A stretch of 64,000 bases of DNA. It comes from UBA5359 sp002410925 [NCBI: bacterium UBP13_UBA5359]. Lineage in GTDB: Bacteria > UBP13 > UBA5359. Below the pieces are notes generated by a model, which was not told the origin of the DNA, did not search any database, and saw only the letters and a program-made list of their open reading frames with translations. Shown here one piece after another: positions 15,734 through 25,234 of the stretch; the first letter of the stretch is position 1; each line of letters starts with the position of its first letter. The stretch is taken from positions 124,001 to 188,000 of the forward strand of contig DHPR01000033.1 of assembly GCA_002410925.1 (NCBI GenBank). The letters run 5' to 3'. A program made the position numbers and the translations under genes.

Positions 15734-18244
15734 CTATTTTCCTACAAAGATGCGTTGAACACGAGGGCCAAGCCTGGCCAAAAGTTCGTAAACTATGGTA
15801 TCAGAGAGATCGGCGGCAATTTCCGGGCGCAAAGAGTATCCATTATGTTTGCCGTATATGAGAACATCCGAGCCTATGCGAACATTATCTATGTCGTTGA
15901 TATCTATCATGGCTGAATCCATGGAGATCCGGCCTATCAGATCGGCTTTTCTTCCGTTTACCAAAACATATCCTCTGTTCGACAGATTAAGCGGTAATCC
16001 GTCATGGTATCCCATTGGAATGACTCCGATAGTAAATCCATCATATGGCACAACAAAGGTACTGCTGTAGCCGATTCTGTCGCCGCTCATATATTTACGA
16101 ATATCTGCTATTCGGCTAAGCAATGTTACGGCCGAATTCAGTTTCAGCTGCTCTTCCATCGCCGGTCTTGGGTAAAGACCGTAAAGCCCTAACCCGATAC
16201 GAACCATATCGAAGCGTGCTTCCGGAAAACGAATGCTGCCGGCAGTGGCGGCTGCATGGCAGGTAAGATCTCTCAGACCCAGCTCATACATTTGAGTCGC
16301 AGCTCTCTCAAAGCGCCGGATCTGGGTGCGGGTGAATTCATCTTCAGCAGGATCATCAGCGCAGGCAAAATGCGTTGCCAGGCCGGTAATTCGCAGATTA
16401 CGATGCGACATAACCTCTTTTGCAAGATCTGAAAGCTCTTCGGGCTTGATTCCCAGACGCCCCATGCCGGTATCTACTTTCAGATGAACATCTATCTTTT
16501 GCTCGCTCTCTTCTGCTGCTTTTGCCAATGAAGCTGCTAATTCGGCCGAGTAAATTACCGGGGTCAGCCGATGCCTAACGGCTTTATATACCTCATCCTG
16601 CGTACATAGCATCACCAGTATAGGCAGATCAACTCCGGCGGTTCTAAGGGTCATGCCTTCATCAGCCGTCGATACGCCCAGCAGATCAAGGTCCAATTCC
16701 TGTAGTTCGCGAGAGAGGCTTACCAGATCACTGCCGTATGCCATAGCCTTGACCATTCCGAGGATTTTACACTTAGGCCCTACCAGGCGGCGAAATTGAG
16801 CTATATTCTCTGCTAAAGCCTCGACATCGACAATTAAGCGATTGGAGGCCATGGCATCGATGATCTCATGCGCAGCCTTATCTATGCCGGCACTGCTTGC
16901 ACCTTTGAAAAGGACTTTATCACCATTATGCAGGTACGGCCTTAGATCGTTTGCCAGCCTATCGGTATCTTGACAGCGAAACACACGCCCTTCAGGGTAA
17001 AGAGCTTTATAGGCCTCTTCAGTGGCATCAAGCTCCTCCCCTCCTATCAGCACCAGTAACCCTATGCCATACCGGGCAGCCATTTCGCCTATATGGTAAT
17101 GCTCGCGCTGCTCCAGTTGGCCGAGATGCTGCATACCTCCAAAGACGAAGATGCTGCGATCGCCCTGACGTGTTAAATGTGACAGGGAGCGTAGTGCCGA
17201 CTGCACAGAGATGGGGTCGGCACTGCAGGAATCGTTAATGAGTGTTATGCCTGCCGGAGAGCGCCATATTTCCATTCTGGTGTGGGCCGGTTCATGAAAC
17301 TGTAGGGCGTGAACGATATTCTTTTCATCGACACCCAATAAAAAAGCGGCGCATATGACGGCCTCAACGTCCGATACCATCTCTGCAGAGAAGGTTCGGA
17401 GCAGAATATTATGAATAGCGCCGGATGGGAAGCTGATATCCAGTATTGTTCCGTTAACAGCGGCCTTTCGATCACAAATAAACGGTAGCTTGCTATTCTC
17501 GCTGCCGTAGCGATATATTTTACACTGCAGGCCACCAAGAAATTCATCTGCATAGCGGCAATCATGCGGAATCAACACCCAGCCGCCGGGATCGATATTT
17601 TTAAAGAGCTCCAGCTTCTCTCGAGCGATATTCTTACGAGTGCCGAAACCTGCTATATGCGCCATGCCTACATTAGTCAGGATGCCGCAATCCGGCTTCA
17701 ATATCTCTTCCAGAGCGGCCATCTCACCGAGCTGAGAAACGCCGGCTTCAATAACTGCCATATCAATTTTGCCGGGCAGGCGAAGGACGGATAGAGGAAC
17801 ACCCAGCTGGCTGTTGTAGCTGCCCCGGCTTCCGCCGGCCAGGTAGGAGTATTGAAGAGCTTGTACCAGCGCATCTTTCACAATCGTCTTGCCATTGCTG
17901 CCGGTGACGGCTACCAGGCGCCCGGAAATTTTTCTTCTCCACCAGGCAGCCAGGCGCTGTAGCGCTGTCAGGGTATTCTTTACGATTATTATAGGCTTAT
18001 CGCCGATTTGTGCTTGAATATCTTTATAATTGGAAGAGATAACGGCAGCAACAGCCCCGTTCCGAAAGGCATCTTCAACGAAATCATGGCCGTCAGTATG
18101 GATACCTTGGAGAGAAAAGAATAGAGCGCGGTTGCCTATCCGCCTGGAATCAATGGTTACGGTTTGTATCTTCTCATCGGTAAATATGCCCAGCAATTTG
18201 CCTTCAATGATATCCGCCAGTTCGGTCAAAGAGATTGAATCCAT
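15734..18244 (-). CDS. MurF-alanine racemase fusion protein
   Basis: An 836-residue fusion. Residues 1 to about 460 are UDP-MurNAc-tripeptide:D-Ala-D-Ala ligase (MurF): GSNGKT ATP loop near 117, a NVGMAHIAGFG metal region, and LINDSCSADP where most MurFs have DxYNANP. Residues from about 465 are alanine racemase: VKAMAYGSD with the PLP lysine, KVDTGMGRLG, MVRIGLGLYG, RIGYSSTF with the catalytic Tyr, and a GRISMD end. The racemase supplies the D-Ala used by the ligase system. Such fusions are known in Bacteroidetes. Both active sites look usable, but the MurF C-terminal KGSRGxxME motif is replaced by KGASSAGIDK. It starts 12 bases after the sugar kinase stop, in one operon. Confidence 0.93.
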   Translation of the reverse strand: MDSISLTELADIIEGKLLGIFTDEKIQTVTIDSRRIGNRALFFSLQGIHTDGHDFVEDAFRNGAVAAVISSNYKDIQAQIGDKPIIIVKNTLTALQRLAAWWRRKISGRLVAVTGSNGKTIVKDALVQALQYSYLAGGSRGSYNSQLGVPLSVLRLPGKIDMAVIEAGVSQLGEMAALEEILKPDCGILTNVGMAHIAGFGTRKNIAREKLELFKNIDPGGWVLIPHDCRYADEFLGGLQCKIYRYGSENSKLPFICDRKAAVNGTILDISFPSGAIHNILLRTFSAEMVSDVEAVICAAFLLGVDEKNIVHALQFHEPAHTRMEIWRSPAGITLINDSCSADPISVQSALRSLSHLTRQGDRSIFVFGGMQHLGQLEQREHYHIGEMAARYGIGLLVLIGGEELDATEEAYKALYPEGRVFRCQDTDRLANDLRPYLHNGDKVLFKGASSAGIDKAAHEIIDAMASNRLIVDVEALAENIAQFRRLVGPKCKILGMVKAMAYGSDLVSLSRELQELDLDLLGVSTADEGMTLRTAGVDLPILVMLCTQDEVYKAVRHRLTPVIYSAELAASLAKAAEESEQKIDVHLKVDTGMGRLGIKPEELSDLAKEVMSHRNLRITGLATHFACADDPAEDEFTRTQIRRFERAATQMYELGLRDLTCHAAATAGSIRFPEARFDMVRIGLGLYGLYPRPAMEEQLKLNSAVTLLSRIADIRKYMSGDRIGYSSTFVVPYDGFTIGVIPMGYHDGLPLNLSNRGYVLVNGRKADLIGRISMDSAMIDINDIDNVRIGSDVLIYGKHNGYSLRPEIAADLSDTIVYELLARLGPRVQRIFVGK

Positions 18245-18256
18245 AAGAACGAAGCC

Positions 18257-19240
18257 TCACCTTTCTAATGCAGTTCCATTTATAAGCGCCTCTACTTCAC
18301 CTTTAGCAGGCAATGAGGGAATTACGCCGCGTTCAGTGGTCACCAGCGCACCAACGGCGTTGGCTAGACGCAATACTACATGGTAATCCTCTTTATCCAG
18401 ATTGCATATCTCTCTACCCTGTTTTACAAAGGGTAAGAGACCGGCCAAGACGCCGGCGACAAAGGCATCGCCTGCGCCGGTGGTATCAACCACATGCACC
18501 TTGAAACCGGGAATCTGCCCGCTGGCGGCAAGTGTCCTGTAGTAACTTCCGGCTGCACCCAGCGTGACCGTTACCAGCTTTACACCCATATCCAGAATAA
18601 GGCTGCATCCCTTATCCATATCATTTGTACCTGTTATAAAAGTCAGCTCCTCTGTGCTCGCTTTAACAATATCCGCACCTTCCAGAGCCGCTCTTACACC
18701 TTTCCTGGCCGTTTCTGCGTCAGGCCATAAGGAGAGCCTGATATTAGGATCATAGGATATTAGAGCACCGGCAGAAGCTGCTGCCCGGCGAGCAACAAGG
18801 GTAGCTGCGCGGTTAGGCTCGCTTATAAGTGATATAGACCCATGATGAAATATCCTGCAGTCAGCAAGATAGTCGGTATCTATATCGCTTTCGGATAAAA
18901 ACATATCCGCACCAGGATCTCTATAAAAAATGAAATCTCTTTCACCATTATTCATCAGAGAGACAAAGGCCAACGCCGTATGAGCGCGTCTTTCCGATAG
19001 CATGCAGGTGGTATCCACGCCTTCATCGGATAGTGTATGACACAGGAAATCTCCAAAAGGGTCTGCTCCTACCTTTCCGATAAAGCCGACGCTCTTTCCC
19101 AGCCTGGATAGAGCCACGGCAACATTGGCAGGCGCTCCGCCTGCAGCACGAAGGAATCCCGGAGCTTCTTCCAAAGAGACTCCTGATTCGGTGGATACAA
19201 GATCTATCAGCGCTTCACCCAGCGTTACTATATCCGGCAT
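18257..19240 (-). CDS. PfkB-family sugar kinase (fructokinase-like)
   Basis: A 327-residue ribokinase/PfkB-type kinase. It has the first family signature around GGAPANVAVALSRLG (residues 33-47) and the second, DTTGAGDAFVAGVL, with the catalytic Asp, near residue 250. GEALIDL at the start and the overall length resemble fructokinases, but adjacent genes do not fix the sugar. ATG with AGGAGGGACAG ribosome site. It lies between the flavoprotein and murF-alr, probably in one transcript. Confidence 0.88.
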   Translation of the reverse strand: MPDIVTLGEALIDLVSTESGVSLEEAPGFLRAAGGAPANVAVALSRLGKSVGFIGKVGADPFGDFLCHTLSDEGVDTTCMLSERRAHTALAFVSLMNNGERDFIFYRDPGADMFLSESDIDTDYLADCRIFHHGSISLISEPNRAATLVARRAAASAGALISYDPNIRLSLWPDAETARKGVRAALEGADIVKASTEELTFITGTNDMDKGCSLILDMGVKLVTVTLGAAGSYYRTLAASGQIPGFKVHVVDTTGAGDAFVAGVLAGLLPFVKQGREICNLDKEDYHVVLRLANAVGALVTTERGVIPSLPAKGEVEALINGTALER

Positions 19241-19298
19241 GTCTGTCCCTCCTCTAATAGATTTTTAGCCTCCAGGCGTTTAGTAATATTACCAATGA

Positions 19299-20573
19299 TT
19301 ACGTTCTTCTCATTCTTCTTGCAAGCCGAGCCGCTTCGGCCGAAGCGGCGGATATACCCGCCAGATAGCCTGTTGAAAAAGCTGCTTGAAGATTGTAACC
19401 GCCGGTAGGACCGTCGATATCGATAATTTCGCCGGCAAAGAAAAGGCCCGGCAAGAGGCGCGATTCCATTGTTAAAGGATCTATCTCTCTTGTCGGTATA
19501 CCACCGGCTGTCACAATAGCTTCTGCAAGAGGCCGTGCGGAAGAAATAACAAAGGATAAGTCTTTTAATTTGCTTACCAATCGGCATCTCTCTTCTACAT
19601 CTATATGGCTGATCACCTTGTTCGCATCAAGCCGGCAGAGCTCTAGAAATAGTGATACCAGCCTGGCCGGCAGAAGTGTTCTCAAATAATTCTTTATTGT
19701 CTGCCGCCCCACCATTTCTCTGATAAGCCTCCGTTGCAGCTCCTGCTCGGGTATGGCCGGTTTAAGATCTATAGAGATCACAACATTCTTTCGTTCTGCT
19801 AACAGGGGCACCGCCAGCCGTGATAAGGTCAGAATGATAGGGCCGGAGAGTCCGTCGGAAGTAAAAACCATTTCGCCGGCTTCAGAAGCAAGGGCATGGT
19901 CATCAGATATCACAGTGGCTCTTACGTTACGAAGGCTGATCCCCTCAAGCTTTGAGACAAAGCCTTCTTTTACAACCAGCGGAACTAATGAAGGAAGAGG
20001 CGTTGCTACGGTATGACCTGCTGATGCGGCCAGGCGGTAACCATCACCCGTCGATCCTGTTCTAGGATACGATGCTCCGCCGGTAGCCAGGATAACTTTA
20101 TCGGCCTCTATGGTGCCACCGGTTATCTTAACACCGGCCAACGCAGATTGATGTATTAACAGACCGGTACAACGGTTTCCTGTTCTGACCTCCACTCCGG
20201 CTCTTTTTACCCAGGAGAGCAGTGCTAAGAGAACGTCGGCAGCCCGGTCGGTAAAGGGAAAAAGCCTTCCTCCTCTCTCCACTTTTACCTGAACACCATT
20301 ACCTGCAAGAATTTCAATAAGATCCTCTCTAAAGAACCTGGAGAATGCTCTGTAAAGAAAACGTCCATCCGGTGCGAAGGCTTGTACAAATTCCTTTATA
20401 GAGGCAGTGTTGGAAATATTGCACCTCCCCTTGCCGGTAATAAGCAGCTTTACGCCGGGAGCTGAATTGCGCTCTATAATGCGCACAGAGGCCCCTGCTC
20501 TGGCCGCACTGCCCGCTGCCAGAAGGCCGGCGGGCCCGGCACCGACAACTACTACTTTCACAGGCGGCTTCAT
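19299..20573 (-). CDS. HI0933-like FAD-dependent oxidoreductase (BaiN/RdsA type)
   Basis: A 424-residue flavoprotein. The N-terminal Rossmann loop is VVGAGPAGLLAAGSAARAG (residues 9-27). The family-specific LLITGKGRCNISN follows near residue 49, the ILATGGASYPRTGSTGDGY segment near 165, and the final FAD signature GLFFAGEIIDIDGPTGGYN near 380. Members include the bile-acid reductase BaiN and proteins of unknown substrate. Its ATG overlaps the stop of the DUF2993 lipoprotein by four bases (ATGA), so they are co-translated; what links them is not known. Confidence 0.9.
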   Translation of the reverse strand: MKPPVKVVVVGAGPAGLLAAGSAARAGASVRIIERNSAPGVKLLITGKGRCNISNTASIKEFVQAFAPDGRFLYRAFSRFFREDLIEILAGNGVQVKVERGGRLFPFTDRAADVLLALLSWVKRAGVEVRTGNRCTGLLIHQSALAGVKITGGTIEADKVILATGGASYPRTGSTGDGYRLAASAGHTVATPLPSLVPLVVKEGFVSKLEGISLRNVRATVISDDHALASEAGEMVFTSDGLSGPIILTLSRLAVPLLAERKNVVISIDLKPAIPEQELQRRLIREMVGRQTIKNYLRTLLPARLVSLFLELCRLDANKVISHIDVEERCRLVSKLKDLSFVISSARPLAEAIVTAGGIPTREIDPLTMESRLLPGLFFAGEIIDIDGPTGGYNLQAAFSTGYLAGISAASAEAARLARRMRRT

Positions 20574-21244
20574 TTGAATAGTGATGCCGGCGGTCTGGCC
20601 ACAGCCTTGAGCCTCAAATATCCGTTAGATACGTTGATATTTGTTATGCTCATCGGGAAGGCAAACTTGGATAGATCCAGTATCGGATTGATACCATCCA
20701 GCAAACGCCTGATATATCTATCATTGCCATACGCTTTGTTTGGCACCAAAACAAGAGAGTTTTCTCGATCAACAGCCAATCTGCCTATAACAGTTTGATT
20801 CTCACCGTTATGACGCACCCTGAGTGTAACCCGATTATCATTTAGATTTATCTCCAGGCCGGATAGATCTCTTTTCTCACGGCGAGCAAAAGCATTGAGA
20901 GCCGCTTGATCTATGTCCATCCGGATGTAGGATTTGCCAACGGATGATAGCTTGCGGCCGGAGATATTGTAGCTGATATCATTGATATCTATACAGACAT
21001 AATCGGCTATCAGATCTCCCGCAATATTTACTCTTTTCCCCGTTACCGTAAGCCTGTCAACCTTTCCTTGCACCAGTTTATACTGCGGAGTGCTTGCCAG
21101 TTTTACATCGTATGAAGCAGCTTTACCTACTTTCTCCTGTAGTTCCTGCTTCAGCTTGGCCTCCACTATTTTCTGGGCGTTAGCGCATCCTGCCAGCATA
21201 ATGGCAATCGCAGCCAGCAGCAGCGACAGCCTTGCTCTGAACAT
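20570..21244 (-). CDS. DUF2993 (LmeA-like) lipoprotein
   Basis: A 224-residue exported lipoprotein. The signal peptide ends in the lipobox LAGC (Cys at residue 19). The mature part has the DUF2993 pattern, an antiparallel fold with a repeated V-x-G-x-V-D-L type strand and a C-terminal NINVSNGYLRLKAVA. The actinobacterial relative LmeA is a periplasmic phospholipid-binding mannan-elongation factor; here the function is unknown. Extracytoplasmic location is inferred from the lipobox. Four-base overlap with the downstream flavoprotein. Confidence 0.8.
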   Translation of the reverse strand: MFRARLSLLLAAIAIMLAGCANAQKIVEAKLKQELQEKVGKAASYDVKLASTPQYKLVQGKVDRLTVTGKRVNIAGDLIADYVCIDINDISYNISGRKLSSVGKSYIRMDIDQAALNAFARREKRDLSGLEINLNDNRVTLRVRHNGENQTVIGRLAVDRENSLVLVPNKAYGNDRYIRRLLDGINPILDLSKFAFPMSITNINVSNGYLRLKAVARPPASLFK

Positions 21245-21343
21245 GACGTTTCACTCCTTTGTAATCACTATCACCTTATTACAGAGATATAGTTAAATCT
21301 TATCATAATCAGCAAGCTTTGCCTATACAAGCATAAAAAAAGA

Positions 21344-22363
21344 TCAAAGAACTATGCTTAATTTCTCTTTGCATTTCGGGCAATGACCATCTTCTGCCAG
21401 CAATACCCTCACTGCACCGGAAAGACTTCTCTCTATAGCTGTGGCTCCGCATAAAGGACAGAAAGTGTTTTGCGATAAATGTCCGGGAACATTACCTATA
21501 TATACATACCGCAGGCCGCTATCCATGCCTATTTGCCTGGCCCACTCAAGTCTATCAACAGGAGTAGGTTCCAGGTATGATAGCTCACCGTAAGGGAAGA
21601 AACGGGTTACATGCCATGGTGTATCAGAGCCAAGATTCTTGGCAATCCATGTTGCCATGCTGGTAAGCTGAACTTCATCATCATTAAATGTCGGTATAAG
21701 ATTTGTCACCACTTCAATATGCGCATTCCATATTTTGGCAGCTCTGAGCGTACATTCCAGTATCGGTCCCATGTCAGGAATACGGGCTAATTTCATATAT
21801 GCTTCATTATTGAATGCCTTTATATCAACTCTGTAAACATCCAAGAAAGGCCCGATGGCATCGATAGCCTCTGCTGTGGCATATCCATTAGTGACATAAA
21901 CAGTATACAGCCCTCTTTCTCTGGCTAATTTGGCGGAGTCAATAGTATATTCCAGCCAAATAGTAGGCTCATTATATGTCCAGGCGATGCCTCGGCAATC
22001 GTTTAAAAGAGCTATGCTCACAAGCTCTTCAGGCGTCACATCCTCCAAGGAGCTCAAATGCGGCGTAGGATCAACGCAGGCAATTTCCCAATTTTGACAA
22101 TGAATACAGCGCAAGTTACAGCCCCATGTGCCGGCCGAATAAACATATGAACTTGGATGATAATGAAAGACCGGTTTCTTCTCTATGGGATCTGCGTTCA
22201 TAGAAGAAACCTTATTGTATATCAGAGAATAAATCTTACCGCCTCTATTCTCCCTGGTCCAGCAGTATCCTCTCTGGCCGTCATTTATATAACATGAACG
22301 AGCACAAACGCGACAATGTGCTCTCTTGCCATCTAAATGATCGTAAAGAATAGCCTCTTTCAT
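21344..22363 (-). CDS. amrS: AmmeMemoRadiSam radical SAM enzyme
   Basis: A 339-residue radical SAM protein of the AmmeMemoRadiSam type. The N-terminal CRVCARSCYINDGQRGYCW zinc-like cysteine cluster comes first, then the radical SAM core with the 4Fe-4S motif CNLRCIHCQNW near residue 82. A C-terminal rubredoxin-like pair CPLCGA and CPKC closes it. The system normally joins AMMECR1 (AmrA) and Memo-like (AmrB) domains with AmrS; neither is in this window, so partners must be elsewhere. Its reaction is not established. It follows the terminator of serA-surE and is thus probably a separate transcript. Confidence 0.88.
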   Translation of the reverse strand: MKEAILYDHLDGKRAHCRVCARSCYINDGQRGYCWTRENRGGKIYSLIYNKVSSMNADPIEKKPVFHYHPSSYVYSAGTWGCNLRCIHCQNWEIACVDPTPHLSSLEDVTPEELVSIALLNDCRGIAWTYNEPTIWLEYTIDSAKLARERGLYTVYVTNGYATAEAIDAIGPFLDVYRVDIKAFNNEAYMKLARIPDMGPILECTLRAAKIWNAHIEVVTNLIPTFNDDEVQLTSMATWIAKNLGSDTPWHVTRFFPYGELSYLEPTPVDRLEWARQIGMDSGLRYVYIGNVPGHLSQNTFCPLCGATAIERSLSGAVRVLLAEDGHCPKCKEKLSIVL

Positions 22364-22375
22364 CTGTTTGCTCCT

Positions 22376-22420
22376 TTCACAAAAAGGGGAATAGCTACAG
22401 CCGATTCCCCTTTTTGTGAA
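22376..22420 (-). terminator. terminator after serA-surE
   Basis: Two perfect 17-base arms (TTCACAAAAAGGGGAAT and its complement) with an 11-base loop. On the minus strand the second arm ends CCCCTTTTTGTGAA, so a T run lies in the stem base. It separates surE from amrS. Confidence 0.7.
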
Positions 22421-22452
22421 GATTTAAGCTTATGTTATCGATTTTTAGAGTA

Positions 22453-23241
22453 TCAACCTTCGGTCTGCTTGCCTAGCAAGCTGCCCATATTCCAAGCTTC
22501 AAGATTACGCAGCGTAGCATAATCTGTAAGATTCATATGGATAGGAGTTATGGAGACATAACCGTTTTCCACTGCCCAGCCATCTGTTTCCGGTGACATA
22601 TCTGCCTCCAGCAGATTGCCTCCCAGCCAAAAATAGACTCTTCCTCTGGGATCAACGCGTTTCTCCAGCCTGTCTTCATATCTACGCCGTCCCTGCGAGG
22701 TAAGTCTGATTCCCTTAATCGCTGCGATCGGTATGTTAGGAAGGTTCACGTTCAGAAAGGTTCCTATCGGCAATTGCAACCCGCCATTCAATTGCTGCGC
22801 CAGGTTTGAAGCCAAAAGAGCGGCAACAGAGAAATCTATATCGATATAGGCCGCTACGGATATGGCAAAAGCGGGCAGATCAAAGAGGGTGCCTTCCATT
22901 GCACCGGAGACAGTGCCTGAATATGTCAGATCCTCACCCAGATTAGGGCCGGCATTTATCCCGGTGACTACCAGATCCGGCCTTGATCCCATTATGCCCT
23001 GTATACCCAGCACCACGCAATCAGCCGGAGTGCCGTTGGTTTTCCAGCCTTCGACTTTTGTTCCGGGAATACGAATTTTCTCAACACGTAGAGGCTTGTG
23101 TAAAGTGATAGCATGTCCGGTGGCGCTCTTTTCTCTGTCCGGAGCAACGACATATAACTCTGCCACAGGTGACAGCGCATTAACCAGATGTTTTAATCCA
23201 TCCGAATATATGCCGTCGTCATTGGTCAATAATATGCGCAC
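22453..23241 (-). CDS. surE: 5'/3'-nucleotidase SurE
   Basis: SurE dephosphorylates nucleoside monophosphates, with activity often linked to stationary phase survival. The product of 262 residues starts MRILLTNDDGIYSDG with the metal-binding Asp pair. It carries the GxNxGxNLG metal region (GINAGPNLGEDLTYSGTVSGA) near residue 95, with a typical C-terminus (PIHMNLTDY). The start follows the serA stop by one base, so it is the second gene of the Ser T-box operon. Confidence 0.95.
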   Translation of the reverse strand: MRILLTNDDGIYSDGLKHLVNALSPVAELYVVAPDREKSATGHAITLHKPLRVEKIRIPGTKVEGWKTNGTPADCVVLGIQGIMGSRPDLVVTGINAGPNLGEDLTYSGTVSGAMEGTLFDLPAFAISVAAYIDIDFSVAALLASNLAQQLNGGLQLPIGTFLNVNLPNIPIAAIKGIRLTSQGRRRYEDRLEKRVDPRGRVYFWLGGNLLEADMSPETDGWAVENGYVSITPIHMNLTDYATLRNLEAWNMGSLLGKQTEG

Positions 23242-23242
23242 T

Positions 23243-24823
23243 TTAGAGCTCCACCATAATGCAATCGTTTATTCCTTCAAGAGCCGCAAATTTTTGCAGA
23301 ACATCATCAGTCACCTGATTATCGATGCTCAATACCATCACTGCCCTGCCCAGAGGGGCTTTGCGTCCTACCTGCATACTTGCAATATTTATACCCGCAT
23401 TGCCCAGGAGGGTTCCGACTTTGCCTATGATTCCCGGTTTATCTATATGGTCGGATAGTATCATACGCCCTTCCGTCTTGACATCGACACGATAGCCGTC
23501 GATAGCTACTATATGCTCCTCACCGCTATGAAGGATATTGCCGGCTATAGATCTTATACCTTGAGGACTCTCAGCTGTCACGGAGATCAAATTATCGTAA
23601 CCGCGGTCATTGCTATCACGGGTTTCTGTTATCCGCATTCCCCTGGATTCGGCGACCATAGCGGCATTCACTATATTAACGCTCTCGGGCATCGCCGACG
23701 ATAATACGCCGGCAATCATAGCTCTGGTGATAGCCGTGGTAGAAAGGCTGTTTATATCTCCCGCATATGCGATATCCAGGGATGTTATACCGCCGCCGGC
23801 CAGGCCATAGAGTATTTTGCCGAGCTTTGAAGCAAAGCTTATATATGGAGCGGTAGCCTCCATGACGGCTGCATCTACGGTAGGCAGGTTGACGGCTGCC
23901 CGCACGCTTCCATCTTTGAAATAGATGGCGATCTGTTCGGCAACATCTATAGCTACATTGATCTGCGCTTCGCGGGTAGATGCGCCCAGATGAGGCGTAG
24001 CGATGATATTATTACAATCCAAAAGAGGATTATCCAATGGTGGTTCATTTACAAAGACGTCCAACGCTGCACCGGCAATTTTTCCTTCGTTTAGCGCATT
24101 ACAAAGAGCACTCTCGTCAATAATTCCTCCCCTGGCACAGTTGATGATCCTTGCTCCCTCTTTCATCATGGCAAACTCTTCACTGCTGATGAGATTTAAC
24201 GTATCCTTTGTTTTTGGAACGTGAATCGTTATAAAATCGCCTTCTCTGAGAACCATCTCCAGAGAAGCGATCTTTATACCCATTTTAGCCGCTTTTTCTG
24301 CGGATGCAAAGGGATCATATGCCAGTACAGACATACCGAAGGCAAGAGCTCTTTTAGCCACCTCAAAGCCTATCTTGCCCAGGCCTACAACTCCCAGGGT
24401 TTTAGCATAGACCTCTACTCCGGTAAACTTGCTTCTCTTCCATTCCCTGGAGAGTCGTAACGATTGGTCGGCCTGAGGAATATTTCTTGCCAACGACATC
24501 ATCAACGCCAGAGTGTGCTCTGCAGCCGCCATGGTATTGCCATCCGGAGAATTCACCACTACTATACCCTTGCGCGTAGCTGCAGGTATAGATATGTTGT
24601 CTACACCGACGCCGGCCCTTCCTATGATCTTCAGCTTATCGGAGGCCTCTATCACGTCCTTGGTTATCTGAGATTGGCTTCTGACTATCAGTGCATCATA
24701 GCTCTTGATTATCTCGCAAAGAGCGGCTTCATCGTTACCGGTGTTGATATCCACCTCATGGCCGGCCTCGCGAAGAATCTGTACACCCTTCTCGGATATG
24801 GGATCACTGACAAGTATTCTCAA
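23243..24823 (-). CDS. serA: D-3-phosphoglycerate dehydrogenase
   Basis: The first enzyme of serine synthesis, oxidising 3-phosphoglycerate to phosphohydroxypyruvate with NAD. The 526-residue product has the catalytic and Rossmann domains (GRAGVGVDNI, GLGKIGFEVAKRA), the conserved R-E-H set (NCARGGIIDE; TPHLGASTREAQ), an ASB regulatory domain and a C-terminal ACT domain (DKPGIIGKVGTLLG). This is the long type that is often serine-inhibited. The chosen start is TTG 24823 with AAGGAG spaced eight bases; the open frame extends further upstream but without family similarity. The T-box leader upstream provides serine-tRNA control. Confidence 0.96.
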   Translation of the reverse strand: MRILVSDPISEKGVQILREAGHEVDINTGNDEAALCEIIKSYDALIVRSQSQITKDVIEASDKLKIIGRAGVGVDNISIPAATRKGIVVVNSPDGNTMAAAEHTLALMMSLARNIPQADQSLRLSREWKRSKFTGVEVYAKTLGVVGLGKIGFEVAKRALAFGMSVLAYDPFASAEKAAKMGIKIASLEMVLREGDFITIHVPKTKDTLNLISSEEFAMMKEGARIINCARGGIIDESALCNALNEGKIAGAALDVFVNEPPLDNPLLDCNNIIATPHLGASTREAQINVAIDVAEQIAIYFKDGSVRAAVNLPTVDAAVMEATAPYISFASKLGKILYGLAGGGITSLDIAYAGDINSLSTTAITRAMIAGVLSSAMPESVNIVNAAMVAESRGMRITETRDSNDRGYDNLISVTAESPQGIRSIAGNILHSGEEHIVAIDGYRVDVKTEGRMILSDHIDKPGIIGKVGTLLGNAGINIASMQVGRKAPLGRAVMVLSIDNQVTDDVLQKFAALEGINDCIMVEL

Positions 24824-24948
24824 TTCCTTCACTCCTTGCTTCGAAATGCAGATTTCAAGATGCAGAAGACGGAGTTGCAAGCCCCGCACTTCAGTATTCA
24901 AGCTTTCCTGTTTGCAGATTGGCCTTTGAGCATCTGCATCCTATTTAT

Positions 24949-25195
24949 AAATAAAAGCCTCTCATCCTAAGGGACGAGAGGCTTGATTCCCGCGTTGCCA
25001 CCCTATTTGGCTGTTTGCACAGCCCTCTCTTAAGCGGTAACGGGCTTACCCGGCGATAGGCTTACTAACCCTGTAAGGGCTTTCATCCCTGCGGCTCCGG
25101 AGTGGATTCAAACATTGACAGTACCGGCTTCCACCACCCGTCGGCTCTCTGTAACTGCTACTGTTCTACTACTCTCCTTCAGCACCTTTAACAGG
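24949..25195 (-). promoter_or_regulatory. T-box leader, probable Ser (UCC) specifier
   Basis: On the minus strand the leader holds a Stem I with AGAGAGCCGACGGGTGG and an outer stem GGAG/CTCC. It also holds the T-box core AGGGTGGCAACGCGG (24990-25004) and the terminator GCCTCTCGTCC..GGATGAGAGGC followed by TTTTAT (24949-24982). In the specifier loop TCC is followed by A directly before the CTCC strand. UCC (serine) fits serA and is the inferred specifier. Uncharged tRNA-Ser should favour antitermination. Confidence 0.9.
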
Positions 25196-25198
25196 CTG

Positions 25199-25227
25199 AT
25201 TTTAGCATAAGAAAAGTGTAAAAGCAA
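25199..25227 (-). promoter_or_regulatory. promoter of the serA T-box operon
   Basis: On the minus strand TTGCTT, a 17-base spacer and TAAAAT lie directly before the T-box leader, and just after the stop of the nucleotidyltransferase gene. Confidence 0.6.
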
Positions 25228-25234
25228 GAGCACG

